From NCBI RefSeq assembly GCF_043951855.1, contig NZ_JBINJW010000001.1:124001-188000 (forward strand): 64,000 nucleotides of DNA, given 5' to 3'. Both the position numbers and the translations under genes were made by a program. This document shows, piece by piece, positions 25,235 to 34,872 of the stretch. A model generated the notes under the pieces. That model was not told the origin of the DNA. It worked only from the letters and a program-made list of their open reading frames with translations, and did no database searches. The stretch's first letter is position 1; each line of letters opens with the position of its first letter. Source of the stretch: Proteiniclasticum sp043951855. Its GTDB lineage: Bacteria > Bacillota > Clostridia > Clostridiales > Clostridiaceae.

Positions 25235-25279
25235 AGAGCAGAAGCAGCAAACGGATGATCCGTTGATCGCTTCTGCTCT
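25235..25279 (+). terminator. zwf terminator
   Basis: AGAGCAGAAGC pairs with GCTTCTGCTCT (11 bp) with an inner AACGGAT/ATCCGTT hairpin and a following TTTGATATAT. It also serves the convergent gene. Confidence 0.8.
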
Positions 25280-25302
25280 TTGATATATATATCTGATTTC
25301 AT

Positions 25303-26052
25303 TCAGTTTATGATCTTTCCTCTATTTTTCTCTAGTTTCTCCATCCACTCACGCTTTTCATCTGCTGTCATTTTCTTCCAGCCATGTACTTCTCCAACAA
25401 TTCTTAAGGGTTCAGCCGATCTATAAGAACGTGTCAGATTTCCTGGAAATTTCTTATCCGTAACGTTTGGATCATTTTCGAAATCCCCCGTCGGTTCCAC
25501 GACATAAATACGTTCAGCACCTTCTCCTTTTGCTAGCATTGCGGCAAGAACTGCACCATTGATATTAGCAGTGAAATAGATGTGGTTCATTTTAAGTTCA
25601 GGCTGATAATTGGAGTTTCCCCCTGCTGTCAGCATATCACCAATGGAAAGGTCAGCCTTTGTTCCATGAAAGAACGGCCCCCCATCTGTCGGTGAAACCT
25701 TGTAGAAATCAGCCTGATTATAGCTTTCAGCAGCATGTTCCTGGTCGCTGAGCTCTTCATAGCAGGCTGCTATGCTCCTGTGCAGCATTCTGTATGCACT
25801 TCGCACAGCAGCGTCCTCTGCATTCAATGCACAGGCCAAGGATATTTTCATCCATTTCAGTTTATCCGCATAATTCTTTTGGATACGCCCCACATGAAAA
25901 GCTGCCATGAACCGCTCAAAATCATTCTCTGCCTCTTCCCATGCTTTCATGAAGAAGTCAGCTGCATCTTCCTCTCGCCCTTTCTCCTCCAGACTCATTC
26001 CTTCCATGCATAGTCTCACAATATTATTGGCGGGATCAAACAGGTTATTCAT
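25303..26052 (-). CDS. TPR-like domain fused to rifamycin ADP-ribosyltransferase (Arr)
   Basis: 249 residues. The C-terminal part (about 115-235) is clearly Arr: FFHGTKADL, GDMLTAGGNSNY, HIYFTAN, IYVVEPTGDFENDPNVTDKKFPGN and EPLRIVGEV. Arr transfers ADP-ribose from NAD+ to the C23 hydroxyl of rifamycins and inactivates them. The N-terminal 110 residues are helical repeats resembling TPRs (DAADFFMKAWEEAENDFERF, AAESYNQADF), absent from the short mycobacterial and integron Arr proteins of about 140 residues. Single gene, ATG 26052. Resistance is likely from the intact domain but not proven. Confidence 0.9.
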   Translation of the reverse strand: MNNLFDPANNIVRLCMEGMSLEEKGREEDAADFFMKAWEEAENDFERFMAAFHVGRIQKNYADKLKWMKISLACALNAEDAAVRSAYRMLHRSIAACYEELSDQEHAAESYNQADFYKVSPTDGGPFFHGTKADLSIGDMLTAGGNSNYQPELKMNHIYFTANINGAVLAAMLAKGEGAERIYVVEPTGDFENDPNVTDKKFPGNLTRSYRSAEPLRIVGEVHGWKKMTADEKREWMEKLEKNRGKIIN

Positions 26053-26184
26053 TTATCTTACCTCCAGCGGTAATGAGATTTCTTTCATTCACTATTCCGA
26101 TTCTAACAAAGTTGATTTTCCCTCAGCTCTCTGAAAAAGAAGAAGATAAGCGTTTCATCACACCTATCTTCCCTCTCATTCTAT

Positions 26185-27069
26185 TCAATTCAAAGACAGT
26201 TCAGGTAACGCAGTGGTTGTTACAACCGGGTCTCCGTTGATGTATCTGAAGGAGCCGAAATCATACCTGTATGTGAAACCCAGCTTATCTTTCATTATTA
26301 CTGAAAAATTGATGGTATCCAGTTCTTTCGCCTCTATTTTCAGATCATGAATATGACTTTCATAAACCATCTGATCAGGATATTTCACATCGGAGGTCTC
26401 CATAGGTATTTTTTCTAATACTATACCGTTCTTTTCCACCACCATATCCGAGCGGATCAGTTCAATCATGTTCTTAGTGGAAAACACCACTTCTGCATCA
26501 TAGGACGCGGTAAGCTGTGAGGTTTCCTCATTATAGGCTGATGTGAAATCCAGCAGATTGAATGCAGTGTCTGCTATGTATTTTCTATAGACTTCCTCTT
26601 CATCCACAAGATTTTCCAGTCTTTTTTCTCCGTACTTCTCTACCAGAAGATCAATTCTTACCGGTTCCAGCACATTGATTTTCCTGTCCACTGTATACGT
26701 CGTATCATTGAGAAGATGCGCTTCCAGAAGAACCGCTTCCTCACCTCCCGCTTCCACAGCAGCGTAGACTTTCGAAGTGGAATCCATGGATTTCAGCTTG
26801 AAATCTATGTGGAGCATGGCCGTTTTCTCTTCTCCGTCTATGAGATCTGAGACCGTCCAGTTCACATCTTCAAGAATCGTCTCCACATGACCGCCATTTT
26901 TCACAGCGTCAGCCACCGCACTGTCGATATTATCTTCCAGATACTGCAGTCTGTTTGAATTTCTGATTATACCCTTGCTCATCTCTCTTGCTTCTGAAAT
27001 CAGATAAATATTCAGTACCATGGAGAAAAAAAGAAATACAGACATTGCTGTCATTGCTTTCTTATTCAA
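26185..27069 (-). CDS. Membrane-anchored extracellular protein of unknown function
   Basis: 294 residues. One N-terminal membrane segment (about 7-25) is followed by a short coiled coil and a long extracytoplasmic part rich in beta strands, with at least two similar repeated strand patterns (WTVSDLIDGEEKTAMLHIDF and LTASYDAEVVFSTKN). No catalytic motif is seen. It starts at ATG 27069 and has no obvious operon partner. Family not recognised. Confidence 0.8.
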   Translation of the reverse strand: MNKKAMTAMSVFLFFSMVLNIYLISEAREMSKGIIRNSNRLQYLEDNIDSAVADAVKNGGHVETILEDVNWTVSDLIDGEEKTAMLHIDFKLKSMDSTSKVYAAVEAGGEEAVLLEAHLLNDTTYTVDRKINVLEPVRIDLLVEKYGEKRLENLVDEEEVYRKYIADTAFNLLDFTSAYNEETSQLTASYDAEVVFSTKNMIELIRSDMVVEKNGIVLEKIPMETSDVKYPDQMVYESHIHDLKIEAKELDTINFSVIMKDKLGFTYRYDFGSFRYINGDPVVTTTALPELSLN

Positions 27070-27191
27070 TTCTCCTGCCCCCTTTTCCCCAGTTATTATA
27101 TAGCCTTTCGGGCTCTACTGTCATAGTTTCTCTATACATGTATGATTATACAATATTTAGGGGTGACATCAAAGCTTATTTTTCTTTCTTC

Positions 27192-27842
27192 CTAATAGGC
27201 TACGGTCACTCTCTGATTTTCGATGGTTTCGTCACTGATGAGATCCACCACTGCTGAAGCAAAATCTTCCGCTGTGATGTAGGATTTTCCTTCGTTGTCC
27301 AGAAGCAGCTTCTCTTCAGTTCCGAACCTGTAGTTTCCTCTCTTCTCATCTGGTTCAATGATTTCAGCGGGACTGATGTTGATCCAGTTGAACTTCTTCC
27401 CCTGAAGGTTCTTGTAAATCTCCAGCGCTCTCTCGTGAATCTCCGATATCGGTTTTACAGCTTCAGGGAAATCTTCTCTCTCCATCAGCTTTCTGCCATC
27501 TGGAAGCAGAAGACTTCCAGCGCCACCGACGGTGATGAGTTTCTTCACTGCTGATTTTTCAGCTATCTTGATGAGATTCTCCGTTGCTGTAAGAAAACTT
27601 TCAAGATCATCCGGATCAGGACTGATTGCACTGATCAGCACATCATTCTCCAGTGCCAGTACATGGCCTGATACAACCTTTTCATTCATGACATCTCCAT
27701 CGCAGGCGATGATCTGCGGGCTGCCTGGAAGTTCGAATGGATGTCTGGAAATTGCTGTGATCACATAACTTCTTTCAATCAGTTCCATGAGCACTCTGGA
27801 TCCGATCATACCTGTAGCACCTATTATAGCTATTTTCTGCAT
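27192..27842 (-). CDS. NAD(P)-binding Rossmann-fold protein, YwnB/YhfK type
   Basis: 216 residues from ATG 27842, which follows AGGAGG. The N-terminal IAIIGATGMIGSRVL is the glycine motif of atypical short-chain dehydrogenases. VKKLITVGGAGSLLL and the FNWINISPAEIIEP block fit the NAD(P)H-binding (NmrA-like) family of B. subtilis YwnB. The classical SDR YxxxK pair is not evident. The substrate is unknown. Confidence 0.85.
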   Translation of the reverse strand: MQKIAIIGATGMIGSRVLMELIERSYVITAISRHPFELPGSPQIIACDGDVMNEKVVSGHVLALENDVLISAISPDPDDLESFLTATENLIKIAEKSAVKKLITVGGAGSLLLPDGRKLMEREDFPEAVKPISEIHERALEIYKNLQGKKFNWINISPAEIIEPDEKRGNYRFGTEEKLLLDNEGKSYITAEDFASAVVDLISDETIENQRVTVAY

Positions 27843-27969
27843 ATATCCTCCTATGGTCCCTTGGGACGCTCTGATAATAATTCTCATCTACATTCTAGAC
27901 GTAAGATTCCCTTTTGTAAACAGAAAAAAGGCACACTAAGGAAACTCTCCTCCAGCATGCCTAATGTTC

Positions 27970-28896
27970 TTATTCCATTTCTTCCAGATACTTCTCACAC
28001 GAAATCGCTGCAACGGCTCCATCTGCTGCTGCTGTGATGACCTGTCTGATGGTGGTTTCACGGATATCTCCTGCTGCAAATACTCCAGGAACATCGGTTT
28101 TCATATATACATCCGTGATGATTTCACCAAATGCATTCATATTGACCATGCCCTTGAAGATCTCCGAAATAGGTTCATATCCCACGAAAACAAACACGCC
28201 ATCTGTAACGAAATCACTTACTTCTTCCGTGATGACATTCTTCACCTTCAGGCCAGTTAGCAGACCGTTTTCTTCCATTGCTTCTTCCACTACCGTGTCC
28301 AGAAGGAACTCGATTTTCGGGTTTGCTTTGGTTTTGTCCACCAGATACTGAGCAGCTCTGAACCCCTGACGTCTGTGTATGATGGTCACTTTGGAAGCGA
28401 ATTTGGTCAGGTAAAGAGCTTCCTGAAGAGCTGAATCTCCTCCACCTATGACAGCAATGGGAAGATCCGTATAGAAATCAGCATCGCAGGTGGCACAGTA
28501 GGATACCCCTCTGCCTCTTAACTCGATTTCTCCTTTGAATCCGACCATCTTAGGCTGAGCACCTGTGGCGATGATGACAGTCTTTGCCAGGTGTTCTCCT
28601 TTATTGGTGACAATTTTCTTGATCTTATCGGAAAAATCTACACTGATGATGTCTTCCTTGATGAATTTCGTATTGAAATGCTCCGCCTGCTTTCTCATCT
28701 TATCGGAAAGTTCAGGTCCTGTAATGCCTAAATCTGTTCCAGGATAGTTATCCACTTCATAAGTAGTCGCAACCTGCCCACCGTAAGTGGCTTTTTCAAT
28801 AAGCAGCGTATCCAGCTTGCCTCTTCCTGCATATAGTGCTGCGGAAAGTCCAGCTGGACCTCCTCCTAATATAATCGTTTCATAAATATGTGACAT
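27970..28896 (-). CDS. trxB: Thioredoxin reductase
   Basis: 308 residues. FAD-binding GGGPAGLSAALYAGRG at the N-terminus, the redox-active CATC (in CATCDADF, about 135), the NADPH-binding GGGDSALQEALYL and the C-terminal FAD contact GVFAAGDIRE are all in place. It recharges thioredoxin for ribonucleotide reduction and redox repair. It is a single gene, and no thioredoxin gene is adjacent. Confidence 0.96.
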   Translation of the reverse strand: MSHIYETIILGGGPAGLSAALYAGRGKLDTLLIEKATYGGQVATTYEVDNYPGTDLGITGPELSDKMRKQAEHFNTKFIKEDIISVDFSDKIKKIVTNKGEHLAKTVIIATGAQPKMVGFKGEIELRGRGVSYCATCDADFYTDLPIAVIGGGDSALQEALYLTKFASKVTIIHRRQGFRAAQYLVDKTKANPKIEFLLDTVVEEAMEENGLLTGLKVKNVITEEVSDFVTDGVFVFVGYEPISEIFKGMVNMNAFGEIITDVYMKTDVPGVFAAGDIRETTIRQVITAAADGAVAAISCEKYLEEME

Positions 28897-28970
28897 GATT
28901 ACCTCCCCATGGTTACTTCAAGATTAATGATAATATAGAATGGAAGTAAATTCCATACCGTACTTAATAT

Positions 28971-28990
28971 ATTATACCCAATCCGGGTAT
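28971..28990 (-). promoter_or_regulatory. trxB promoter -10 with overlapping inverted repeat
   Basis: On the minus strand TATAAT (28971-28976) overlaps ATACCC-GGATT-GGGTAT (28974-28990), an inverted repeat in the promoter spacer. The regulator is unknown. Confidence 0.5.
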
Positions 28991-29049
28991 TTGTAAATAC
29001 ATTGTGCTCAATTTAATTGCATGGCCTGAAATTATTCCATGTCTACGCA

Positions 29050-29077
29050 GAAAAAGAGAGCATATGCTCTCTTTTTC
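29050..29077 (-). terminator. Terminator between degV-side and trxB-side sequences
   Basis: A perfect 28-base palindrome: GAAAAAGAGAGC and its complement around ATAT. The T-rich ends work in both directions. It lies just past the degV stop. Confidence 0.9.
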
Positions 29078-29107
29078 GCTATTTGGAGTGAATAGAATAA
29101 CACAAAA

Positions 29108-29944
29108 TTAATCAGCAAGTATGAAAATACCTACCAGTTGGGGTCCTGCATGAACCCCCAGAACGCACCCTACTTCGATCTCATGGTATCCGATGCCGCT
29201 TTTTTCCAGATGGCTGATCACCGATCTGTTCACATCACTGTCCAGAGAGTTGATTACAACGACCTTCGAGTCTTTCTTCCTGGGTGTGCTGTCAATAAAG
29301 GACAGCAGTGATTTAAGCGCTTTCTTTGAACCTCTCGCCTTATCCACCATTTCAAGTTTTCCTTCTTTTACGGATATGAGTGGCTTGATTCCCAGGAATC
29401 CACCGATGGCTCCCACGGATTTAGGCACTCTACCACCTTTTACCAGATATTCCATGGTATCAAAGGTCACAAGGAGCTTCACTTTTTCAGCTGTTTCCTG
29501 AAGTATTGCAACGACCTCATCCAAAGTGCCTCCTGCTTTGATCTTTTCTCCTGCTTCCACCAAGGCTAAAAACAGAACGCCTGAGACTCCTTTGGAATCC
29601 ACTATGGTGATGTCTTCCGTTTCCAGCATATCCTTGGCAATCTCAGCAGACTGAATTGTTCCGGACAGTAGTGCAGATATGTGGAAGGAGACGATTTTGT
29701 AACCTTCATCCAGATACTTCTTATAGACGTCATGGAATTCCTGTGGATTCACCTGACTGGTAGTCGGGAACGCACTGCCGTTTTCCACTCCCTCATACAT
29801 TTCAGTCAAAGTGATGGATTCACCATCCTTATAGGACTTGTCACCGATGTGAACAGATAAGGGGAGTACATGTATGTCATATTTTTCGATCAGTTCCTGA
29901 GTCAGGTCACAGGTACTGTCTGTGATCAGTTTTATTTTTTCCAT
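29108..29944 (-). CDS. DegV family fatty-acid-binding protein
   Basis: 278 residues, the usual length. KLITDSTCDL at the N-terminus and FPTTSQVNPQEF (about 58-69) are family signatures. DegV (FakB-like) proteins hold a fatty acid and present it to the kinase FakA. No fakA gene is nearby, so whether this one serves fatty-acid activation is open. Single gene with a terminator. Confidence 0.93.
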   Translation of the reverse strand: MEKIKLITDSTCDLTQELIEKYDIHVLPLSVHIGDKSYKDGESITLTEMYEGVENGSAFPTTSQVNPQEFHDVYKKYLDEGYKIVSFHISALLSGTIQSAEIAKDMLETEDITIVDSKGVSGVLFLALVEAGEKIKAGGTLDEVVAILQETAEKVKLLVTFDTMEYLVKGGRVPKSVGAIGGFLGIKPLISVKEGKLEMVDKARGSKKALKSLLSFIDSTPRKKDSKVVVINSLDSDVNRSVISHLEKSGIGYHEIEVGCVLGVHAGPQLVGIFILAD

Positions 29945-30088
29945 ATCATTAACCTCGCTTCTTTTCTATGTTCTATCGGCGAGATGATCATAGTATCTTC
30001 CAATAGAATTAGTCATAATATAGAAAAGTATACTAGATACACTTTGATAATCAAAATAAGCTTCAGGAAACTAAGAAAATTTTAAGAT

Positions 30089-30610
30089 TTATACTTCTCT
30101 CAGCACTTTGACATAGCCTGCTCGTTCCATGATTTTTTCCATGAATACAGACATTACTGTATTCAGAACCGACGTGGGAAGAACAATTCCGATGAAGAGA
30201 TCCATAAACGATATCGGAGCACCACTCAGCGCCAGTCCCACGGATAGAAAAATCGCACCACTTACGATTGTCCCAAACATCGCGATGACACTGATCTTCA
30301 TGATCCTCGGAATCCTCTGTCCCATACTCTTATATACGATGAACACTAAAGAACCTGTTATGACCTTATCCACCATGTTGGCAATCTGCCCTCCAGGAAA
30401 AGTGGTCGTAAGAGCGGATATGATGCCACAGACAAGGGCCACAGCAAGGACTTCACGGTAATTATCCATTAGGAATATGGAGAAAAACATCATGACCAGA
30501 AGAAAATCCATCTTCATTCCACCTAAAAAGGGAATCCCCGGAACAACCTGGTGAAGGATATAGCCGATGGCGATCAGTATAGCAGATAGTGTCATTTTCT
30601 TTACATTCAT
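30089..30610 (-). CDS. trpP: Tryptophan transporter TrpP
   Basis: 173 residues, close to the 172 of B. subtilis TrpP. Five to six membrane helices and the family stretches FLGGMKMDFLLVMMFF and ISALTTTFPGGQIANMVDK are present. The start at 30610 gives AAAGGA at 9 bp. Earlier in-frame starts overlap the ribosome binding site. The gene lies behind a T-box leader with a UGG specifier, so it should be switched on when charged tRNA-Trp falls. This supports tryptophan uptake as its role. Confidence 0.93.
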   Translation of the reverse strand: MNVKKMTLSAILIAIGYILHQVVPGIPFLGGMKMDFLLVMMFFSIFLMDNYREVLAVALVCGIISALTTTFPGGQIANMVDKVITGSLVFIVYKSMGQRIPRIMKISVIAMFGTIVSGAIFLSVGLALSGAPISFMDLFIGIVLPTSVLNTVMSVFMEKIMERAGYVKVLREV

Positions 30611-30710
30611 TTCATTCATTCCTTTCAAAATAAAAGTGTTCTGCCAGCGTTTTTTGTAATTCAGATTCTTTCACCACATACCGATCCCTCCTTCACCTGA
30701 TTTTTAACGT

Positions 30711-30983
30711 AAAAAAGACTCCACCCCATTACAGGGCGAAGTCACTCGCGTTGCCACCTGATTTCACGTATCTAAAAAGAAACGCATCTCAATTTCGGAT
30801 ACTAACATATCCTATCCCTTTTCACGGAAGGCTCCCGTCAGATACTACTCCCCAGCTTAAGGTTTCGCTCTGCCTCTCGAAGGCCCATTCAACAAAAACT
30901 GTAATATGGAAGTCACACCCTTCTTCCACTCTCTTTGAAAACACATTTAAGTTTACTCTTCCTCGTCATCGAGTTTGATATTT
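30711..30983 (-). ncRNA. Tryptophan-specific T-box leader
   Basis: On the minus strand the leader has GACGAGGAAGAGTA near the 5' end of Stem I, AGAGAGTGGA, the specifier loop GAATGGGCC with UGG at 30885-30887, and the T-box AGGTGGCAACGCGAG (30745-30759) that binds the tRNA end. It ends in a terminator (GACTTCGCCC/GGGGTGGAGTC, 30717-30743) with six Ts. UGG predicts tRNA-Trp, matching trpP. Confidence 0.95.
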
Positions 30984-30988
30984 TAATC

Positions 30989-31017
30989 AGTATACTTCAT
31001 TTCTCAGATCATTTCAA
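30989..31017 (-). promoter_or_regulatory. Promoter of the trpP T-box transcript
   Basis: TTGAAA (31012-31017), 17 bp and TATACT (30989-30994). Confidence 0.8.
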
Positions 31018-31149
31018 TACAAAAATCGCATAATCTATAGTAAAATGCTACTTCACCGCATGATTCATTACTATGTTCTCTCTGAATAGCGGCAATTACG
31101 CAATAAGAGATGCTTCAGAACTGAAGCATCTCTTATATATAACTTACTC

Positions 31150-32115
31150 TTATCTTTGTGACTTGTCGTAAGGAATACCTTCCGCTTTTGGTGCTCTGGA
31201 CTTCTTGGAAGTGAAGGCCAGCACAATCATGGTCGCAACATAAGGCAGCATCTTGTAGTATGTCTGATTGATTCCCAGGTTGTTCAGGAATGGAATCAGG
31301 GATACAGAATAGGCCAGTGTCCTCAGGAATGCGAAGAACAGCGCTGCCCAGAAAATCCTTAAAGGCTTCCACTGCCCGAAGATCATAACCGCAAGGGCCA
31401 GGAATCCGAATCCGGCCACACCGGTATGTCCATTGACATTTCCATCCATGACACCCACTGAGTAGAAGAACCCTCCTATCCCTGCTAGTACTCCGGATAT
31501 GCTGACACCTGCGTATCTCATTCTGTATACATTGATTCCTACAGAATCCGCTGCATGAGGATGCTCTCCACAGGCTCTTAGTCTTAATCCGAATCTGGTC
31601 TTGTAGAAAACCACTGTAGCAACGACAAGTAGAAAGAGCCCAATATAGACTGTAAGGTAGGTTCTCTGGAAGAACAGCTGTCCGAGTACAGGAATCTGTC
31701 CAAGTACAGGGACCTCACGAATATAGAAGTTCTTGTTTGTCGTGATACCATCGGAATTGAAGAACATTTTCGAAAACAGCAGAATGATCGCCGGAATCAG
31801 CATGTTGATTGATGTACCGGTGATGGTCTGATTTGCTTTCATGGTAACCGCTGCAAAAGACAGAAGCAGCGAATAGATGAATCCTGAGATGGCTGCTATG
31901 ATCATGCCTAACAGCAGAATGGTCTGAGGTCCCATCTCTGTACCTTGAACAAAATATACAAAGAGAGCGCCGAAGAATGCCCCGAAAAGCATGATTCCTT
32001 CTAGACCGATATTGATGACACCACTCCGTTCACTGAACATTCCACCTAAAGCTACCAGCAATAATGGAATCGCAACAGGAAGCATATTCTGAATCAGATA
32101 ATATAAAGTATCCAT
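31150..32115 (-). CDS. Nucleoside ABC transporter permease (NupQ/YufQ type)
   Basis: 321 residues with about 8-10 membrane helices. RSGVINIGLEGIMLFGAFFG near residue 30 and GLRLRACGEHPHAADSVGIN are typical of BPD_transp_2 permeases of BMP-family importers. It overlaps the stop of the partner permease by one base. With that permease, the ATPase and the BMP lipoprotein it should form one importer for nucleosides. Confidence 0.93.
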   Translation of the reverse strand: MDTLYYLIQNMLPVAIPLLLVALGGMFSERSGVINIGLEGIMLFGAFFGALFVYFVQGTEMGPQTILLLGMIIAAISGFIYSLLLSFAAVTMKANQTITGTSINMLIPAIILLFSKMFFNSDGITTNKNFYIREVPVLGQIPVLGQLFFQRTYLTVYIGLFLLVVATVVFYKTRFGLRLRACGEHPHAADSVGINVYRMRYAGVSISGVLAGIGGFFYSVGVMDGNVNGHTGVAGFGFLALAVMIFGQWKPLRIFWAALFFAFLRTLAYSVSLIPFLNNLGINQTYYKMLPYVATMIVLAFTSKKSRAPKAEGIPYDKSQR

Positions 32116-33296
32116 TACTTCTTAGCCTCCTTTGTATCACTTGAAGCATCCTTGTCCCCGATGCTTTTGGCCTCTGAAACCGCATGCAGTTTCTCTCTTC
32201 TCGTTTTGATGAATTTGGCTGCTGCTGAATTCATGATCATGGCAAATGCCGAGAAGTAGATGATGACAGCAATTACAACATCGATGATTTCCGGCTTGAA
32301 GCCATGAAGACTCGCAAGGGTTCCACCTCTCTGGATATGAGAGATGAATACAGAGGAGAAAATCACGCCGATGGGATGTGCATTACCAAGAAGCGCTACA
32401 GCAATACCATTGAATCCGTTGGCTGCAATGATATTGATGGGCTCATAGGTCATACTGCTTCCCGCGATGGCAGAAGGTGCCAGTATGGCAAAGGCTCCAC
32501 CTAAACCGGCAAGGCCACCAGCAATGACCATGGTAAGGATGATGTTTCTTTTTCCTTTCATACCTGCATAGTCTGCAGCGGATTTGTTGAATCCTGTGGC
32601 TTTCAGTTCATAACCGAAGGTGGTTTTCTGCAATACGATGTAGAGAATAATTCCTATGAGAACCGCAAGCACGATTCCGTAGTTCACATTTGAACCGGCA
32701 ATTCCGAGGGATGGGATCTGCACATCACCGGACAGATAGCTTGTTCTGGTCATGGAGGACACATACATCTTGCTGTTGCCCTGAATCAGCATGTCCACCA
32801 GATACATTCCGATGTAGTTGAACATGATGGAAGTGATGACTTCGTTCACATTCAGCAGTGCTTTGAAGATACCTGGGATGAATCCCCAGAGCATACCTCC
32901 GATCATTCCGGCAAACACCGCAACAACCCAGTGGATTCCCTTCGGCATATCCCACATGAAACCAACATAAAGGGCAAAATACATCCCCATGGTGTATTGT
33001 CCTGAAGCACCAATGTTAAACAGCCCCATTTTGAAGGCGAAGCCTACAGCCAGTCCTGTCATAAGAATCGGGGTGGCAAAATAGAACACATCACCAATTC
33101 TTCTCAGTCCACCAGAAAGCACACTGTTAAAGCCTTTTACAGCATTGGACGGATCTGCAATCAGCATAACGAGGAAGCCTACGATCAGTCCCAGCGCTAT
33201 GGCAAGAAGTGCTGCCGTAAAAGATGAAAATCCCTTGCTTTGTGTAATGCTTTTTAAGTTAAATCCATTTTTCTTTGAATTATTATTATCCTGCAT
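32115..33296 (-). CDS. Nucleoside ABC transporter permease (NupP/YufP type)
   Basis: 393 residues. A short hydrophilic N-terminus is followed by about 10 membrane helices. Family marks include FKMGLFNIGASGQYTMG and GYELKATGFNKSAADYAGM. The C-terminal tail is highly charged and cytoplasmic. The start overlaps the ATPase gene by 11 bp, which implies coupled translation. Confidence 0.93.
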   Translation of the reverse strand: MQDNNNSKKNGFNLKSITQSKGFSSFTAALLAIALGLIVGFLVMLIADPSNAVKGFNSVLSGGLRRIGDVFYFATPILMTGLAVGFAFKMGLFNIGASGQYTMGMYFALYVGFMWDMPKGIHWVVAVFAGMIGGMLWGFIPGIFKALLNVNEVITSIMFNYIGMYLVDMLIQGNSKMYVSSMTRTSYLSGDVQIPSLGIAGSNVNYGIVLAVLIGIILYIVLQKTTFGYELKATGFNKSAADYAGMKGKRNIILTMVIAGGLAGLGGAFAILAPSAIAGSSMTYEPINIIAANGFNGIAVALLGNAHPIGVIFSSVFISHIQRGGTLASLHGFKPEIIDVVIAVIIYFSAFAMIMNSAAAKFIKTRREKLHAVSEAKSIGDKDASSDTKEAKK

Positions 33297-34833
33297 GGTT
33301 AATCTCCTTTACGGTATTACGTTTTGCGCCTGACATATAAAGACCAAGCTCTTCCACCGTCGTGGTTTTAGGATCAAGTTCTCCGACGATTTCGCCTTCG
33401 TACATGACCAGAATTCTGTCGCTGACATCCATGACCTCATCCAGCTCCAGAGACATCAGAAGCACAGCTTTCCCTGCATCTCTTCTTTCCACCAGCTGCT
33501 TGTGAATGTATTCGATGGCACCCACATCAAGCCCTCTTGTGGGCTGAACCGCTACAAGAAGCTCATGCTTCTTATCAATTTCTCTTGCTAATATGGCTTT
33601 CTGCTGGTTACCGCCGGACATGCTTCTGGCGATTGTAACAGGCCCCTGTCCGCTACGGACATCAAACTTCTCCACCAGCTCTTCCGTATATTTTCTCATG
33701 GCATCGAACTTCAGGAATCCATGCTTCTGGAAAGCAGGCTCCCAGTATCTCTGAAGAATCATATTTTCTTCCAGTGAGTAGTCCAGAACCAGACCATGCT
33801 TATGCCTGTCTTCAGGAATATGACTCATGCCTGCTTTGGAACGCTCTCTGATGGAAGCCTTAGTAATATCCTTCCCAGCCAGCGTAATGGTTCCTGTGGT
33901 CATCTTTTCCAGTCCTGTCAGGGCTTGTACAAACTCCGACTGTCCGTTTCCGTCGATACCTGCAAGGCAGACAATTTCTCCTGCACGCACGTCAAAGGAC
34001 ACATTCTTCACTGCATTGTTCTTATGGGTGTGACTTGGTACCGTCACGTTTCTCACAGAGAGTACGACATCCTTCGGTTCTGCTTTTTCCTTGTCTACAG
34101 AGAAACTGATGTCTCTTCCGACCATCATCTTGGACAGTTCTTCCTTTGTGGTATCCTTTACATCAACCGTGCCAATATATTTACCTTTACGTAGAACGGT
34201 ACACCTGTCAGCCACCTGCATGATTTCATTCAGCTTATGTGTAATAAATAAAATGGACTTTCCTTCATCCGCGAAACCGCGCATGATCTGTAGAAGCTCT
34301 TCGATTTCCTGCGGCGTAAGCACAGCCGTTGGTTCATCAAAGATCAGAATCTCATTGTCTCTATAAAGCATCTTGAGTATTTCAACTCTCTGCTGCATAC
34401 CTACAGAAATCTTCTCGATCACTGCATCAGGATTAACCTTCAATCCGTATTTTTCGCTTAATTCGACAACTTTCCTTCTTGCTTCGCTCTTCTCTAAAAA
34501 GCCCATTTTATTTGGCTCTACCCCTAAAATGATGTTTTCAAGAACCGTGAATATTTCCACCAGCTTGAAATGCTGGTGCACCATACCGATTCCTAAAGCA
34601 TTGGCATCATTTGGATTGTTGATCTTAACAACTTCTCCATTCTTTCTGATTTCACCTTTTTCGGCCTGATACAGCCCGAAAAGAACACTCATCAGAGTGG
34701 ATTTTCCTGCTCCGTTTTCTCCGAGCAGAGCATGGACTTCTCCTCTTTTCAAGGTCAGCGTAATATTGTCGTTCGCGATAATACCGGGGAATTCTTTTGT
34801 TATATTTCTCATTTCAATAATATAATTATCCAC
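33286..34833 (-). CDS. Nucleoside ABC transporter ATPase, duplicated (NupO/YufO type)
   Basis: 515 residues with two ABC domains in tandem. The first has Walker A GENGAGKST, an unusual signature SVGMQQR and Walker B ILIFDEPTAVLTPQEI. The second has GIDGNGQSEF in place of Walker A and the signature MSGGNQQKAILAREI. That asymmetry is normal in sugar/nucleoside importers of this class. GTG at 34833 follows AAGAGG. It powers the two permeases encoded downstream. Confidence 0.95.
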   Translation of the reverse strand: MDNYIIEMRNITKEFPGIIANDNITLTLKRGEVHALLGENGAGKSTLMSVLFGLYQAEKGEIRKNGEVVKINNPNDANALGIGMVHQHFKLVEIFTVLENIILGVEPNKMGFLEKSEARRKVVELSEKYGLKVNPDAVIEKISVGMQQRVEILKMLYRDNEILIFDEPTAVLTPQEIEELLQIMRGFADEGKSILFITHKLNEIMQVADRCTVLRKGKYIGTVDVKDTTKEELSKMMVGRDISFSVDKEKAEPKDVVLSVRNVTVPSHTHKNNAVKNVSFDVRAGEIVCLAGIDGNGQSEFVQALTGLEKMTTGTITLAGKDITKASIRERSKAGMSHIPEDRHKHGLVLDYSLEENMILQRYWEPAFQKHGFLKFDAMRKYTEELVEKFDVRSGQGPVTIARSMSGGNQQKAILAREIDKKHELLVAVQPTRGLDVGAIEYIHKQLVERRDAGKAVLLMSLELDEVMDVSDRILVMYEGEIVGELDPKTTTVEELGLYMSGAKRNTVKEINHAG

Positions 34834-34872
34834 TTTAACCTCTTCTTATCACTTTATTTTTTAGTTGGAAAA

